A DNA stretch of 28,075 nt. It comes from Prevotella sp. CAG:1185 (GTDB taxonomy: Bacteria; Bacteroidota; Bacteroidia; Bacteroidales; Bacteroidaceae). Positions within the stretch are counted from its first letter, which is position 1, and every line of letters starts with the position of its first letter. Under the pieces are notes generated by a model. It saw only the letters and a program-made list of their open reading frames with translations, had not been told where the DNA came from and made no database searches. The position numbers and the translations under genes are program-made. The stretch covers positions 1 through 28,075 of the forward strand of contig HF992618.1 in NCBI GenBank assembly GCA_000436695.1, given 5' to 3'. Shown in pieces: positions 16,108-24,414 of this stretch.

Positions 16108-16659
16108 ATGCTGCAAAAAATATGCAAGTGGCTCTTATATAAAAAAGGTGGTTGGAAAAAGGATATTTCGGTGCCTCATCCGGAGAAATACATCATCTGT
16201 CTGGCGCCGCATACAAGCAACTGGGACTTTGTTATAGGTCAGCTTTATATGAGGGCTGAAGGTCTGAGAATTAATTTTCTTATGAAAGAAGAGTGGTTTA
16301 TATGGCCACTCGGTCTTTTCTTTAAAAAAATAGGTGGAATTCCAGTCAGCAGAACTGTACATACTAAGATGACAGATCAGTTGTCTGAAATAGCAAAGAA
16401 GAGAGATACTTTCTATCTTTGTATAACTCCAGAGGGTACAAGGTCGCGTAATCCTAATTGGAAAAAAGGCTTTTACTACATTGCCCTTAAGGCACAGATA
16501 CCTATTTTATTATATGGTCTGGATTATAAAAGACATCTCATACAATGTAATAAAAGCTTTATACCTGAAGGGAACATCGATGAGGATATGAAGATGATAA
16601 AGAATTATTTTAAAAAATATTCAGGACTGCATCCGGATTTGTTTACTACTGGAGACTAG
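16108..16659 (+). CDS. Lysophospholipid (1-acylglycerol-3-phosphate) acyltransferase-like protein
   Basis: The protein has 183 residues, shorter than typical PlsC (about 240). It carries the acyltransferase motifs of the PlsC superfamily: HTSNWD (His35, Asp40; the catalytic HX4D), the middle motif with FKKIGGIPVSR, and the glycerol-phosphate-site motif PEGTRSR (108-114). A last motif IPILLYGLDY (131-140) follows. These enzymes transfer an acyl chain to a lysolipid at the membrane surface. This short branch may act on a different acceptor than PlsC. It lies 16 bases after the small operon leader gene and 3 bases before the amidase-like lipoprotein gene. There is no long membrane anchor. Confidence 0.85.
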   Translation: MLQKICKWLLYKKGGWKKDISVPHPEKYIICLAPHTSNWDFVIGQLYMRAEGLRINFLMKEEWFIWPLGLFFKKIGGIPVSRTVHTKMTDQLSEIAKKRDTFYLCITPEGTRSRNPNWKKGFYYIALKAQIPILLYGLDYKRHLIQCNKSFIPEGNIDEDMKMIKNYFKKYSGLHPDLFTTGD

Positions 16660-16662
16660 TTT

Positions 16663-19287
16663 ATGTGTAAAAAGATATTTTTGTTTTTGTTGTGTGTCGC
16701 TATTGCTTCTTGTGGAACCCACCGGAAGATGACATCCTCCAAAGGAAAGGAAGATAAAACAGGCGTATATGACAAGAAAAAAGAGATAAAGGAGGATATT
16801 GAGTATAAGGGAATCCCTTGGGTTTACAATGGGTCCAGGCCTATAAGTATAACCAAAGGACTTCAAAATAGGCATCTGTCTATATATGCAAGTCATGGCA
16901 GATATTTCAACAAGAACAAAAATCGTTGGGAATGGCAGCGGCCTAACCTGTTTTGTACAAATGAAGATTTGTACACGCAGACTATAGTTGTGCCTTATTT
17001 GATACCAATGTTGGAAAAGGCAGGCGCTATAGTCTTTACGCCGCGTGAGCGCGATTGGCAAAAAAATGAGATCATTATTGACAACGATAATAAGACATTG
17101 TTGCCGTATTATACAGAAATAAACATAAAACAGGAATGGAAGGATGCCGGTATAAAGGGCTTTGCAAATACGGAAAAGTATTATGACGACGGTGAGAATC
17201 CTTTCGAGATGGGAACAACCAGAGCTGCTAAGTCATCGGCTGTCAAAGGCTGTGAGATATCTTATCAGCCCAATTTCCCTGAGAAAGGACAATATGCTGT
17301 TTATGTCAGTTATCCTGCGCATAAGAAAAACGTTCCTGATGCTCAATATATTGTATATCATCAAGGGCGTAAGACCGTCTTTTATGTAAATCAGCAGATG
17401 GGAGGCGGCACTTGGGTTTATCTCGGAACATTTGATTTTGATTCGGGATGTAATTCCGGTAATCGTGTGGTCCTTACAAATGAGAGTTCTTATAGCGGAT
17501 TTGTAACTGCTGATGCTGTAAGGTTCGGCGGTGGTATGGGCAATATCAAGAGAAAAAACACTATAAGCGGCTTGCCGAGATGTCTTGAGGGAGCACGCTA
17601 TTATGCCCAGTGGGCAGGTGCCCCAGATAGTGTTTACCGTTCAAAAAACGGAACCGACGACTATAAGGAGGATATATATTCTCGTCCGTTTATGGCTAAC
17701 TGGCTTGCCGGAGGTTCATGTTTCGCTCCGACGTTAAACGGATTAAATGTTCCAATAGAGATGTCTCTTGCTGTTCATAGCGATGCTGGCGTTGCTAAAG
17801 ATTATGCATCAATTATAGGAACTTTGTCTATCTGTACTACATTCCCTAATGATGGCGTGTTTGGTTCTGGGCTTTCTCGTTTGAAGTCAAAGATTTTTGC
17901 CAACAAACTGCTTGAAGGAGTAAACAAAGACATTAATGCCCAATATGGTAAATGGACAAAACGTGAGGTATATGATAAAAATTATGCTGAGACAAGATGC
18001 CCCCAGATGACGTCTGCTATATTGGAAACATTGTCGCACCAGAACTTTCCTGACATGATTTATGGTCAGGATCCTAACTTTAGGTTCACATTGGCAAGAA
18101 GTATATACAAGTCTATTCTGCGCATGTCTTCAGAGATGCATAAGAAACCTTATGTGGTAACACCATTGACTCCTGTTAATGTTAGGGCTGAGTTTTGTGC
18201 AAATGATACCCTTTTGATTAAGTGGGATGCGCAGACAGATAAGTCGGAGCCTTCGGCTGTGCCTGATTCTTATATTCTTTATACATCGGTTGACGGTTCT
18301 GGATTTGATAATGGCATTAAGGTAAATGGTCCGGCATGTAAGGTTAAGCTCATGCCTGATATGTTGTATAACTTTAAGGTCTCGGCTGCAAATGCCGGTG
18401 GCGAGAGCTTTCAGTCTGAGGTTATTTCTGCTGTATATCATTCCAAAACAGCTAAAAACATCCTTATCATAAACGGATTTCAGCGTCTGGCTGCTCCTGC
18501 TGTAATAAATAATGATTCTATACAAGGCTTTGACTTAAATAAAGATATGGGTGTTGCTGATGGCAAGACGTTAGGATTTTGTGGAAGTCAGATTTGTTTT
18601 GATAAGACGAAATTGGGAATAGAAGGCCCAGGCGGACTTGGATATAGCGGCAGTGAACTTGAAGGAGTTATCATTAAAGGAAATGAGTTTAATTATATTC
18701 CTGAACACGCAAAGGCGATAATGGCATCTGATAAATACAATATCGTAAGTTGTTCAAAGTCTGCTGTAGAGAATGATAAAGTAGTTTTGAACAAATATAA
18801 TTGTATTGATGTCATTTTGGGATTGGAAAAGGATGACGGATATTCATTAAATTATTATAAGACCTTTTCTTCCTCTTTCCAAAAGCAATTGGCTGATTAT
18901 AAGGGAAACCTTATTGTTAGCGGTGCTTATATTGGAAGTGACATGAAAAGCGGTAAGGAACAGAAATTTTTGAACGACGTATTGCACGTGACTTATAATG
19001 GAACTGTTGATATGCGGGCAAACAACAAGATTGAAGGAATGAATACTTCATTTGACATTTACAGTTATAACAATGATGTTCATTATGCTTCTTCTTATGC
19101 CGATATATTGAGTCCGGTTAGTCCTGCGTTCTGTGCTTTGACTGATGTAACAGGAAATTCATTGTGTGTGGCTTATGACGAAAATGGATGTCGTACATTT
19201 ACAATGGGATTCCCCTTCGAATGTATCAAGTCCGAGAAGAAGCGTGCGGTAATAATGACAGGAATTCTTAACTTTATATTTAAATAA
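16663..19287 (+). CDS. Large lipoprotein with split amidase-type domain, carbohydrate-binding-like insert and fibronectin III domain
   Basis: The protein has 874 residues and a lipoprotein signal ending at Cys17 (AIASC). Similar proteins are often annotated as xanthan lyase or N-acetylmuramoyl-L-alanine amidase. I see an Amidase_3-like zinc hydrolase in two parts: IYASHG (His78) with YLIPMLEKAGAIVFTPRERD (112-131), then LAVHSDAG (His372) and the catalytic-type SAILETLSHQN (Glu455). Between them, about 170-290, lies a golvesin/Xly carbohydrate-binding-like domain with YAVYVSYP, GTWVYLGTFDF and VTADAVRFGG. A fibronectin type III domain follows (about 500-592), and a C-terminal domain (about 595-874) with NILIINGFQ that I cannot name. 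It likely cleaves peptidoglycan stem peptides at the envelope. The gene lies 3 bases after the acyltransferase gene. Confidence 0.8.
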   Translation: MCKKIFLFLLCVAIASCGTHRKMTSSKGKEDKTGVYDKKKEIKEDIEYKGIPWVYNGSRPISITKGLQNRHLSIYASHGRYFNKNKNRWEWQRPNLFCTNEDLYTQTIVVPYLIPMLEKAGAIVFTPRERDWQKNEIIIDNDNKTLLPYYTEINIKQEWKDAGIKGFANTEKYYDDGENPFEMGTTRAAKSSAVKGCEISYQPNFPEKGQYAVYVSYPAHKKNVPDAQYIVYHQGRKTVFYVNQQMGGGTWVYLGTFDFDSGCNSGNRVVLTNESSYSGFVTADAVRFGGGMGNIKRKNTISGLPRCLEGARYYAQWAGAPDSVYRSKNGTDDYKEDIYSRPFMANWLAGGSCFAPTLNGLNVPIEMSLAVHSDAGVAKDYASIIGTLSICTTFPNDGVFGSGLSRLKSKIFANKLLEGVNKDINAQYGKWTKREVYDKNYAETRCPQMTSAILETLSHQNFPDMIYGQDPNFRFTLARSIYKSILRMSSEMHKKPYVVTPLTPVNVRAEFCANDTLLIKWDAQTDKSEPSAVPDSYILYTSVDGSGFDNGIKVNGPACKVKLMPDMLYNFKVSAANAGGESFQSEVISAVYHSKTAKNILIINGFQRLAAPAVINNDSIQGFDLNKDMGVADGKTLGFCGSQICFDKTKLGIEGPGGLGYSGSELEGVIIKGNEFNYIPEHAKAIMASDKYNIVSCSKSAVENDKVVLNKYNCIDVILGLEKDDGYSLNYYKTFSSSFQKQLADYKGNLIVSGAYIGSDMKSGKEQKFLNDVLHVTYNGTVDMRANNKIEGMNTSFDIYSYNNDVHYASSYADILSPVSPAFCALTDVTGNSLCVAYDENGCRTFTMGFPFECIKSEKKRAVIMTGILNFIFK

Positions 19288-19297
19288 ATTATATAAT

Positions 19298-19636
19298 ATG
19301 GAAACTTATAAAATTCAAGCAAACGCATCTGGAACAAGAAATATAGCAGTGACAGAAGAGCATCTTAACACAATAAAAAAGTATTCTCTTTTGAAGAACC
19401 TCATAGACAGTAACGGCATTATAGATGAACCGGTGCTTGACAAACTTAAACTTAATGTAAGGTCTATGTTGGAATCATCTGCCGAAGTGGATAAGGAACT
19501 TCTCAACCTGTGTCTTGATGTAATTTATAACAACAACATGAAGGCCTTTGGCTTGTATCAGCTTGTGCTGCTTTTTATTAAGTGGGACAAAGAGAATGAG
19601 TCGGCCGAAGATAACGAAGAGAAAGTAAATGACTGA
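19298..19636 (+). CDS. Small hypothetical protein
   Basis: The protein has 112 residues, is acidic toward the end (ENESAEDNEEK) and mostly helical by pattern. It has no signal peptide or membrane helix, and I recognise no family. It begins 10 bases after the amidase-like gene, and its end overlaps the YgiQ gene start by 8 bases (ATGACTGA), so the two are likely translationally coupled. The tight spacing on both sides and lack of an alternative frame support it as real. Confidence 0.75.
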   Translation: METYKIQANASGTRNIAVTEEHLNTIKKYSLLKNLIDSNGIIDEPVLDKLKLNVRSMLESSAEVDKELLNLCLDVIYNNNMKAFGLYQLVLLFIKWDKENESAEDNEEKVND

Positions 19637-21554
19637 TTACAGGCTTACAGACTGGATTCCTACAACAAAGAAGGAGGTCGAACTTAGAGGCTGGGATGAA
19701 CTCGATGTTATATTATTTTCGGGTGATGCTTATGTAGATCATCCTTCTTTCGGATGTGCCGTCATTGCAAGAACATTGGAAGCTCAGGGCTTACGTGTAG
19801 CCATAGTCCCGCAGCCTGACTGGCATGGCGATTTCCGTGACTTTAAAAAGCTGGGGCGTCCTAGGCTTTTCTTTGGAATTGCACCGGGATGTATGGACTC
19901 GATGGTTAATAAATATACGGCCAATCGGCGTCTTCGTTCTGAAGATGCTTATAGTCCTGATGGCCGTCATGATTGCAGACCGGAGTATCCGACAATAGTG
20001 TATAGTCAAATATTAAGAAAGTTATATCCAGACGTTCCAATTGTGTTAGGAGGTATAGAGGCTTCTTTGCGCCGACTTACACATTATGATTATTGGAAAG
20101 ATGAACTTAAGAAATGCATCTTGTGTGATTCTGGTGCTGACTTAATTATATATGGTATGGGCGAAAAGCCTATTACTGCACTTTGCAATGAACTTTTGGA
20201 TGGGCGAGATATACATGAGATACATGACATTCCTCAAACTGTATACCTTGCAAAGAAGAAAGAATTTGCCAATGAAATAAAGCCGGATGACCTTATATTG
20301 CATTCTCATGAAGAATGTCTTTCGAATAAGAAATTCCAGGCAGAGAATTTCAGGCATATTGAAGAAGAGTCAAACATGCTTCATGCACACAGGTTGTTGC
20401 AGAAAGTTGACGGATTTTATGCCGTTGTCAATCCGCCTTATCCTCCAATGACAACAGAGGAACTTGACAGATGTTATGATTTGCCATATACAAGACTTCC
20501 TCATCCGAAATACAAAAACAAGCGTATTCCGGCCTATGAGATGATAAAGCATTCGGTAAATATACACCGTGGTTGCTTTGGTGGATGTGCTTTTTGTACG
20601 ATAAGTGCCCATCAGGGTAAGTTTATTGTATCGAGAAGTAAGGAAAGTATATTGAGGGAGGTTAAGAAGGTTATCGAGATGCCGGATTTTAAAGGATATA
20701 TAAGTGATCTTGGTGGACCGTCTGCCAATATGTATTCAATGTCAGGCAAGAACAAATCAATATGTGAGAAGTGCAAACGTCCGTCGTGTATCAATCCTAA
20801 TGTCTGCAAAAATCTGAATACCGACCATCGTCCTCTGTTGGATGTTTATAAGGCTGTTGACTCACTGCCGGGCATAAAGAAGAGTTTTATCGGCAGCGGC
20901 GTCCGTTATGATTTGCTGTTGCATAAGAGCGATGATGAAAATGTAAATAAGGCTGCGAGGGAATATACCCGTGAGCTGATTTGCAAACATGTAAGTGGAA
21001 GACTGAAAGTTGCGCCTGAACATACATCAGACAGAGTGCTGAAACTTATGCGTAAACCTTCGTTTACCCAGTTTGAAGCATTTAAGAGAATATTTGATGA
21101 AATAAATACAAAGGAGAATTTAAGACAACAGATTATTCCTTACTTTATAAGCAGTCATCCAGGTTGCAAGGAAGAAGACATGGCTGAGCTTGCAGTAAAG
21201 ACGAAGAATCTTAATTTCCATTTGGAGCAAGTGCAGGACTTTACGCCAACTCCAATGACTGTGAGTACAGAAACGTGGTACACGGGCTTCGATCCTTATA
21301 CGCTTGAGCCTGTATTCTCTGCAAAGACACAGCGTGAAAAACTTGCTCAAAGACAATTCTTCTTTTGGTATAAGCCGGAAGAAAGAAGGAATATTGAGCG
21401 TGAATTGATCAAGTTGGGTCGTCCTGATTTGATCAGACAATTGTACTCAAGGCCTTCGCAAGGTTATGCAAATAATTCGAAGAATGAAAATAATAGAACA
21501 GCAAGTCATAGGAAAGAAAAGCCAAGAGGAGTGCGAAGACGGAATAATCGTTAA
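19629..21554 (+). CDS. YgiQ-family radical SAM protein
   Basis: The 641-residue protein matches the YgiQ family. The N-terminal part (about 1-250) has the cobalamin-binding-like fold start LDVILFSGDAYVDHPSFG and IVLGGIEASLRRLTHYDYW. The radical SAM domain carries the [4Fe-4S] cluster motif CFGGCAFC (Cys316, Cys320, Cys323), followed by SDLGGPSANMY, CEKCKRPSC with extra cysteines, and KVAPEHTSDRVL. The C-terminal VQDFTPTPMTVSTETWYTG is typical. The substrate of YgiQ proteins is not known to me. The basic tail after about residue 610 overlaps the next gene. The start overlaps the preceding small gene by 8 bases. Confidence 0.93.
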   Translation: MTDYRLTDWIPTTKKEVELRGWDELDVILFSGDAYVDHPSFGCAVIARTLEAQGLRVAIVPQPDWHGDFRDFKKLGRPRLFFGIAPGCMDSMVNKYTANRRLRSEDAYSPDGRHDCRPEYPTIVYSQILRKLYPDVPIVLGGIEASLRRLTHYDYWKDELKKCILCDSGADLIIYGMGEKPITALCNELLDGRDIHEIHDIPQTVYLAKKKEFANEIKPDDLILHSHEECLSNKKFQAENFRHIEEESNMLHAHRLLQKVDGFYAVVNPPYPPMTTEELDRCYDLPYTRLPHPKYKNKRIPAYEMIKHSVNIHRGCFGGCAFCTISAHQGKFIVSRSKESILREVKKVIEMPDFKGYISDLGGPSANMYSMSGKNKSICEKCKRPSCINPNVCKNLNTDHRPLLDVYKAVDSLPGIKKSFIGSGVRYDLLLHKSDDENVNKAAREYTRELICKHVSGRLKVAPEHTSDRVLKLMRKPSFTQFEAFKRIFDEINTKENLRQQIIPYFISSHPGCKEEDMAELAVKTKNLNFHLEQVQDFTPTPMTVSTETWYTGFDPYTLEPVFSAKTQREKLAQRQFFFWYKPEERRNIERELIKLGRPDLIRQLYSRPSQGYANNSKNENNRTASHRKEKPRGVRRRNNR

Positions 21555-22296
21555 TGATAATTTCGCTGCTGTTATAGACGGAAGCACGAGTAAGACGCCT
21601 ATACGCATGAATGGCCAATATTCCAATGGCAGATATTGCATGGAACTTGTTAAGCAATGCATTGCTTCTTCGCCTGCTGATATCGATGTATATGGATTTT
21701 GTCAATATGTAACAAAATCCATATACTCAAAATATTTGGAATATTCGGTTGATACAGAAAGACTCAAATTGCATCCTGAGGAACGGCTTACGACAAGTGC
21801 TGTTGTTTATTCTTTGAGTCATCATCAGATTTGGATGATAGGCGACTGCCAATGTCTTGTCAACGGATGTTTTTACGACAATCCTAAGCCATACGAACAG
21901 GCACTTGCCGATAAAAGAGCTTCGGTATTAAGTTGTGCCATTGCTAAAGGCTTGTCTGTAGAAGAGGCAAGAACAAAAGACTGTGGAAGAGAAAGCATAC
22001 TTCCGCAACTTATAAAATGTTGTGGCGAACAGAATATCGCCTATGCTGTTATTGACGGCTTTGATATTCCAATGGATAAAGTTCGTGTGATTAATCTTGA
22101 CGAAAATGCAAATGAGATTGTCCTGTCAAGTGACGGATATCCATTCTTGAAGTCAACTTTGGCTGAAAGTGAGGCTGCACTTGCAAGTCAATTGGCTGAT
22201 GATCCTTTGTTTATCAACACTTTTAAGGCAACCAAAGGACTGATGTCCGGATACAAGTCTTTTGATGATAGAAGTTATTTACGAATAAGTTTGTAA
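21484..22296 (+). CDS. PP2C-like (PPM) phosphatase-family protein
   Basis: The protein has 270 residues from the ATG at 21484; an in-frame ATG at 21466 would add six residues. The metal-binding pattern of the PPM/PP2C superfamily is visible: CEDGIIV (Glu18, Asp19), AAVIDGST (Asp32-Gly33), LTTSAVVYSL, MIGDCQCLV with the Gly-Asp pair, VLSSDGYPFL, and the terminal FDDRSYLRI with Asp-Asp. These motifs are in the right order, so a Mn/Mg-dependent phosphatase or a close relative is likely, though the protein is divergent and the substrate is unknown. The beginning overlaps the YgiQ gene by 71 bases in another frame. Starting later would remove the first metal motif, so the overlap is real. It is the last operon gene. 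Confidence 0.7.
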   Translation: MKIIEQQVIGKKSQEECEDGIIVNDNFAAVIDGSTSKTPIRMNGQYSNGRYCMELVKQCIASSPADIDVYGFCQYVTKSIYSKYLEYSVDTERLKLHPEERLTTSAVVYSLSHHQIWMIGDCQCLVNGCFYDNPKPYEQALADKRASVLSCAIAKGLSVEEARTKDCGRESILPQLIKCCGEQNIAYAVIDGFDIPMDKVRVINLDENANEIVLSSDGYPFLKSTLAESEAALASQLADDPLFINTFKATKGLMSGYKSFDDRSYLRISL

Positions 22297-22324
22297 TTGA
22301 TAAGAAACTCAAAATATTTTAATT

Positions 22325-22383
22325 GGCCGACAGTTGTTTTTGTAATGCTAACAAGCATACCGTCAATAAAACAACTGTCGGCC
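22325..22383. terminator. Bidirectional terminator between the operon and prmA
   Basis: GGCCGACAGTTGTTTT (22325-22340) and AAAACAACTGTCGGCC (22368-22383) form a perfect 16-bp stem with a 27-base loop. It lies in the convergent gap, 29 bases past the phosphatase stop and 55 bases past the prmA stop on the other strand. T-rich sequence follows on the plus strand (TTTCTTTTT). Confidence 0.8.
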
Positions 22384-22437
22384 GATTTCTTTTTAAGTAG
22401 AACTATATGATAAAATTTTATATCTGTATAGTTACTC

Positions 22438-23328
22438 TTAATCCATGTTCTTAAATTTCAACATGCACCATTCATTCTTGCTGCATTCATTAACAAGAGT
22501 AAGATTCAGAGATTTCGCCTTTTCCACCAATATGTCTGTGTCATCTTTGTAGAAACCGCTTAATATCAATATTGCTCCATTTGCCATCTTTTGTTTGAAA
22601 GTAGGCATATCTGCCAGCAATATGTTTCTGTTTATGTTTGCGGTTACCACATCAAAACGTTTCTTCACACTTGTCAACACGCTTGAATCACCCAACAGAA
22701 CAGAAACATTCTCAACACCGTTCAAGCTACAGTTGTGCTTTGTATTTCTCACGCTCCATTCATCAATGTCGTAAGCCGTAATTTCCTTCGCACCAAGTTT
22801 AGAAGCTACTATAGACAATATGCCTGTGCCGCATCCGCAATCCAAGAATAGCTTGTCTTTCATTTCCGTTTCAAACAGCTCGTTGATTATCATGTAAGTT
22901 GTTTCATGATTACCGGTGCCAAAGGCCTGTTCTGTATCGATGGTTATATCTAGCAGATTTTCTTTCGCTTCCGTTTCATTGTTGTGGCTCATGTCATGAA
23001 TCACACACTTTCCCTCTATACAGATTGGTTTGAAGCCTTGCTCTTCCCATACTGCATTCCAATTCTTGTCTTCAGCGTCGTTCACTTCATAAGAAATCAA
23101 AATATTACCGATTGGAAAGTCTGCAATGCATTCATCCAAAATCTCTTTATTGAAGTTTTGTTTTTGAACATATCCGGTTACAATGGATTGTGTGTCTTCA
23201 AACGACTCAAATCCTGCATTGCCTGCAAGGTCGCACAATATATCTTTAGCTGCTTGCAATAACATTTCGTCACTTACATTATGTCTTTGACTGTCTGTTA
23301 TATTGAATTTTACTTCAAGATACTTCAT
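22438..23328 (-). CDS. prmA: Ribosomal protein L11 methyltransferase
   Basis: PrmA uses S-adenosylmethionine to methylate lysines of ribosomal protein L11. The 296-residue protein shows an N-terminal substrate-recognition domain (about 1-85) and a class I methyltransferase domain. Motifs are AFGTGNHETT (135-144), DCGCGTGILSI (163-173), AYDIDEWSV (185-193) and ANINRNILL (230-238). All are characteristic of PrmA. The gene is a single unit, divergent from the secreted-protein gene to its right and convergent with the six-gene operon on its left. Confidence 0.93.
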   Translation of the reverse strand: MKYLEVKFNITDSQRHNVSDEMLLQAAKDILCDLAGNAGFESFEDTQSIVTGYVQKQNFNKEILDECIADFPIGNILISYEVNDAEDKNWNAVWEEQGFKPICIEGKCVIHDMSHNNETEAKENLLDITIDTEQAFGTGNHETTYMIINELFETEMKDKLFLDCGCGTGILSIVASKLGAKEITAYDIDEWSVRNTKHNCSLNGVENVSVLLGDSSVLTSVKKRFDVVTANINRNILLADMPTFKQKMANGAILILSGFYKDDTDILVEKAKSLNLTLVNECSKNEWCMLKFKNMD

Positions 23329-23348
23329 ATACGTGTTAAATTTTTATG

Positions 23349-23356
23349 CAAATGTA
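23349..23356 (-). promoter_or_regulatory. Candidate -7 element of prmA
   Basis: On the minus strand TACATTTG fits TANNTTTG, 21 bases before the prmA ATG. The -33 region would fall within the dyad element at 23364-23400. Confidence 0.45.
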
Positions 23357-23363
23357 TAAAAAA

Positions 23364-23400
23364 TAGGGGAAAACCTATTATGGTTTAGGGTTTTTCCCTA
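23364..23400. promoter_or_regulatory. Dyad-symmetric element between the prmA and secreted-protein promoters
   Basis: TAGGGGAAAACCTA (23364-23377) and TAGGGTTTTTCCCTA (23386-23400) are complementary except for one wobble and one bulged base, around an 8-base loop. The dyad fills the gap between the two divergent -7 boxes (23349-23356 and 23399-23406), where the -33 elements should be. Position and symmetry suggest an operator for a dimeric regulator; a transcribed hairpin is the alternative. Confidence 0.5.
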
Positions 23401-23429
23401 ATTTTGCATTACAAGAAATTTTATTTTTG
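23399..23429 (+). promoter_or_regulatory. Candidate -7 elements of the secreted-protein/outer-membrane-protein unit
   Basis: Two boxes fit TANNTTTG on the plus strand: TAATTTTG (23399-23406) and TATTTTTG (23422-23429). Neither has a TTTG at the ideal distance; the TTTG inside the first lies 15 bp before the second. Either may be used, and the leader would then be about 80-105 bases. Confidence 0.4.
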
Positions 23430-23504
23430 CATATGAGAAAATGTGCTCGTTGATTTAAGAAGTGTAATGTATATGAATAAAAAAGTATGATTTTACGATA
23501 TATC

Positions 23505-23510
23505 AGGAGG
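23505..23510 (+). promoter_or_regulatory. Strong Shine-Dalgarno site that sets the start at 23519
   Basis: AGGAGG lies 8 bases before the ATG at 23519. A GTG at 23510 is in frame but overlaps this site. Such a canonical site is rare in this window, where most genes lack one, and points to strong translation. Confidence 0.75.
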
Positions 23511-23518
23511 TGGAATTT

Positions 23519-24391
23519 ATGAAAAAAAATATTCTAGCATTATTTTTATTAGGCTTGATTTCATCCGGTGCTTATGCTCAGGATGATATGTATTTCATGC
23601 CTAAGAAGACAGAGAAAGTTGTTAAGGAAGTTGCTCCTGTTGAGCCGTATTACGAAAATCGCATGGATGTTGACGACTATAACAGAAGGGGGTTCTTTGG
23701 TAATCAGGGGTATGCTTTAAGTTCAGACACAACGGCAAACGATGTCATCAATTTCAGCACGTCTGATTCACTGGATGCTGCCGGCTATGCAGGCGTAGGA
23801 GATGAGTATGATGAAGGTTATAATCCTGAGGACGACTATGTATATAGTCGCCGTATGAGCCGTTTTGATGACTTCTATTGGTATGACCCATGGTATTATG
23901 GCTGGTACGGACCTTATTGGTACGGCAGTCCTTATTGGTATGCTTATAGCGGCTGGTATAGCCCTTGGTATGATCCTTGGTATTATGGCTGGTATAGGCC
24001 ATGGGGGTATGGCTGGTATTATTCTTGGTATAGGCCTGTTTCATATTACAGACCTTACAGAGGTATAACAGGTACAAGTAATCACGGACGTGTAAGTTAC
24101 GGATATACCGGAAGTGCAAACAAAAACTTCAGAGGATATCGTGGCACAACTAATCGCCTGAATAACAACCGTAGCTATAATAACAACAGATACAATAATT
24201 CGAATAAAGACTATAACAGATTTAACGGTAACCGACGAAATAATTTCGAGAACCGAAACACAATGTCGCGTCCGTCATATAACAACAATAGTTCATTTGG
24301 TGGCATACGTGGCGGCGGTTCATTCGGTGGCGGCTCATTTGGCGGTAGCCGCGGAGGCGGTGGCGGAGGTCACTTCGGCGGTCGCAGATAA
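23519..24391 (+). CDS. Secreted low-complexity protein with Trp/Tyr-rich repeats
   Basis: The protein has 290 residues and a signal peptide cleaved near AYA-Q (residue 20). Residues 27-110 are acidic and mixed. Residues 120-180 are extremely rich in Trp and Tyr: twelve Trp between 121 and 170, mostly four residues apart, in units such as WYDPWYYGWY and WYSPWYDPWYYGWY. A 29-bp segment (23879-23907) recurs almost exactly 87 bp later (23966-23994), so the block grew by duplication. Residues 200-257 are Asn/Arg/Tyr-rich and 258-290 are almost all Gly with Ser, Phe, Arg. I know no enzyme of this kind; it looks like a structural or surface-associated envelope protein. It is followed after about 20 bases by the FadL-like gene. 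The start is chosen by the Shine-Dalgarno site. Confidence 0.8.
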   Translation: MKKNILALFLLGLISSGAYAQDDMYFMPKKTEKVVKEVAPVEPYYENRMDVDDYNRRGFFGNQGYALSSDTTANDVINFSTSDSLDAAGYAGVGDEYDEGYNPEDDYVYSRRMSRFDDFYWYDPWYYGWYGPYWYGSPYWYAYSGWYSPWYDPWYYGWYRPWGYGWYYSWYRPVSYYRPYRGITGTSNHGRVSYGYTGSANKNFRGYRGTTNRLNNNRSYNNNRYNNSNKDYNRFNGNRRNNFENRNTMSRPSYNNNSSFGGIRGGGSFGGGSFGGSRGGGGGGHFGGRR

Positions 24392-24414
24392 TTTGTTTGG
24401 TAAGATAAATTTTG

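Noticed and set aside
23510..23518. GTG start for the Trp/Tyr-rich protein
   Set aside because: The GTG overlaps the Shine-Dalgarno site AGGAGG, which is placed ideally for the ATG at 23519.
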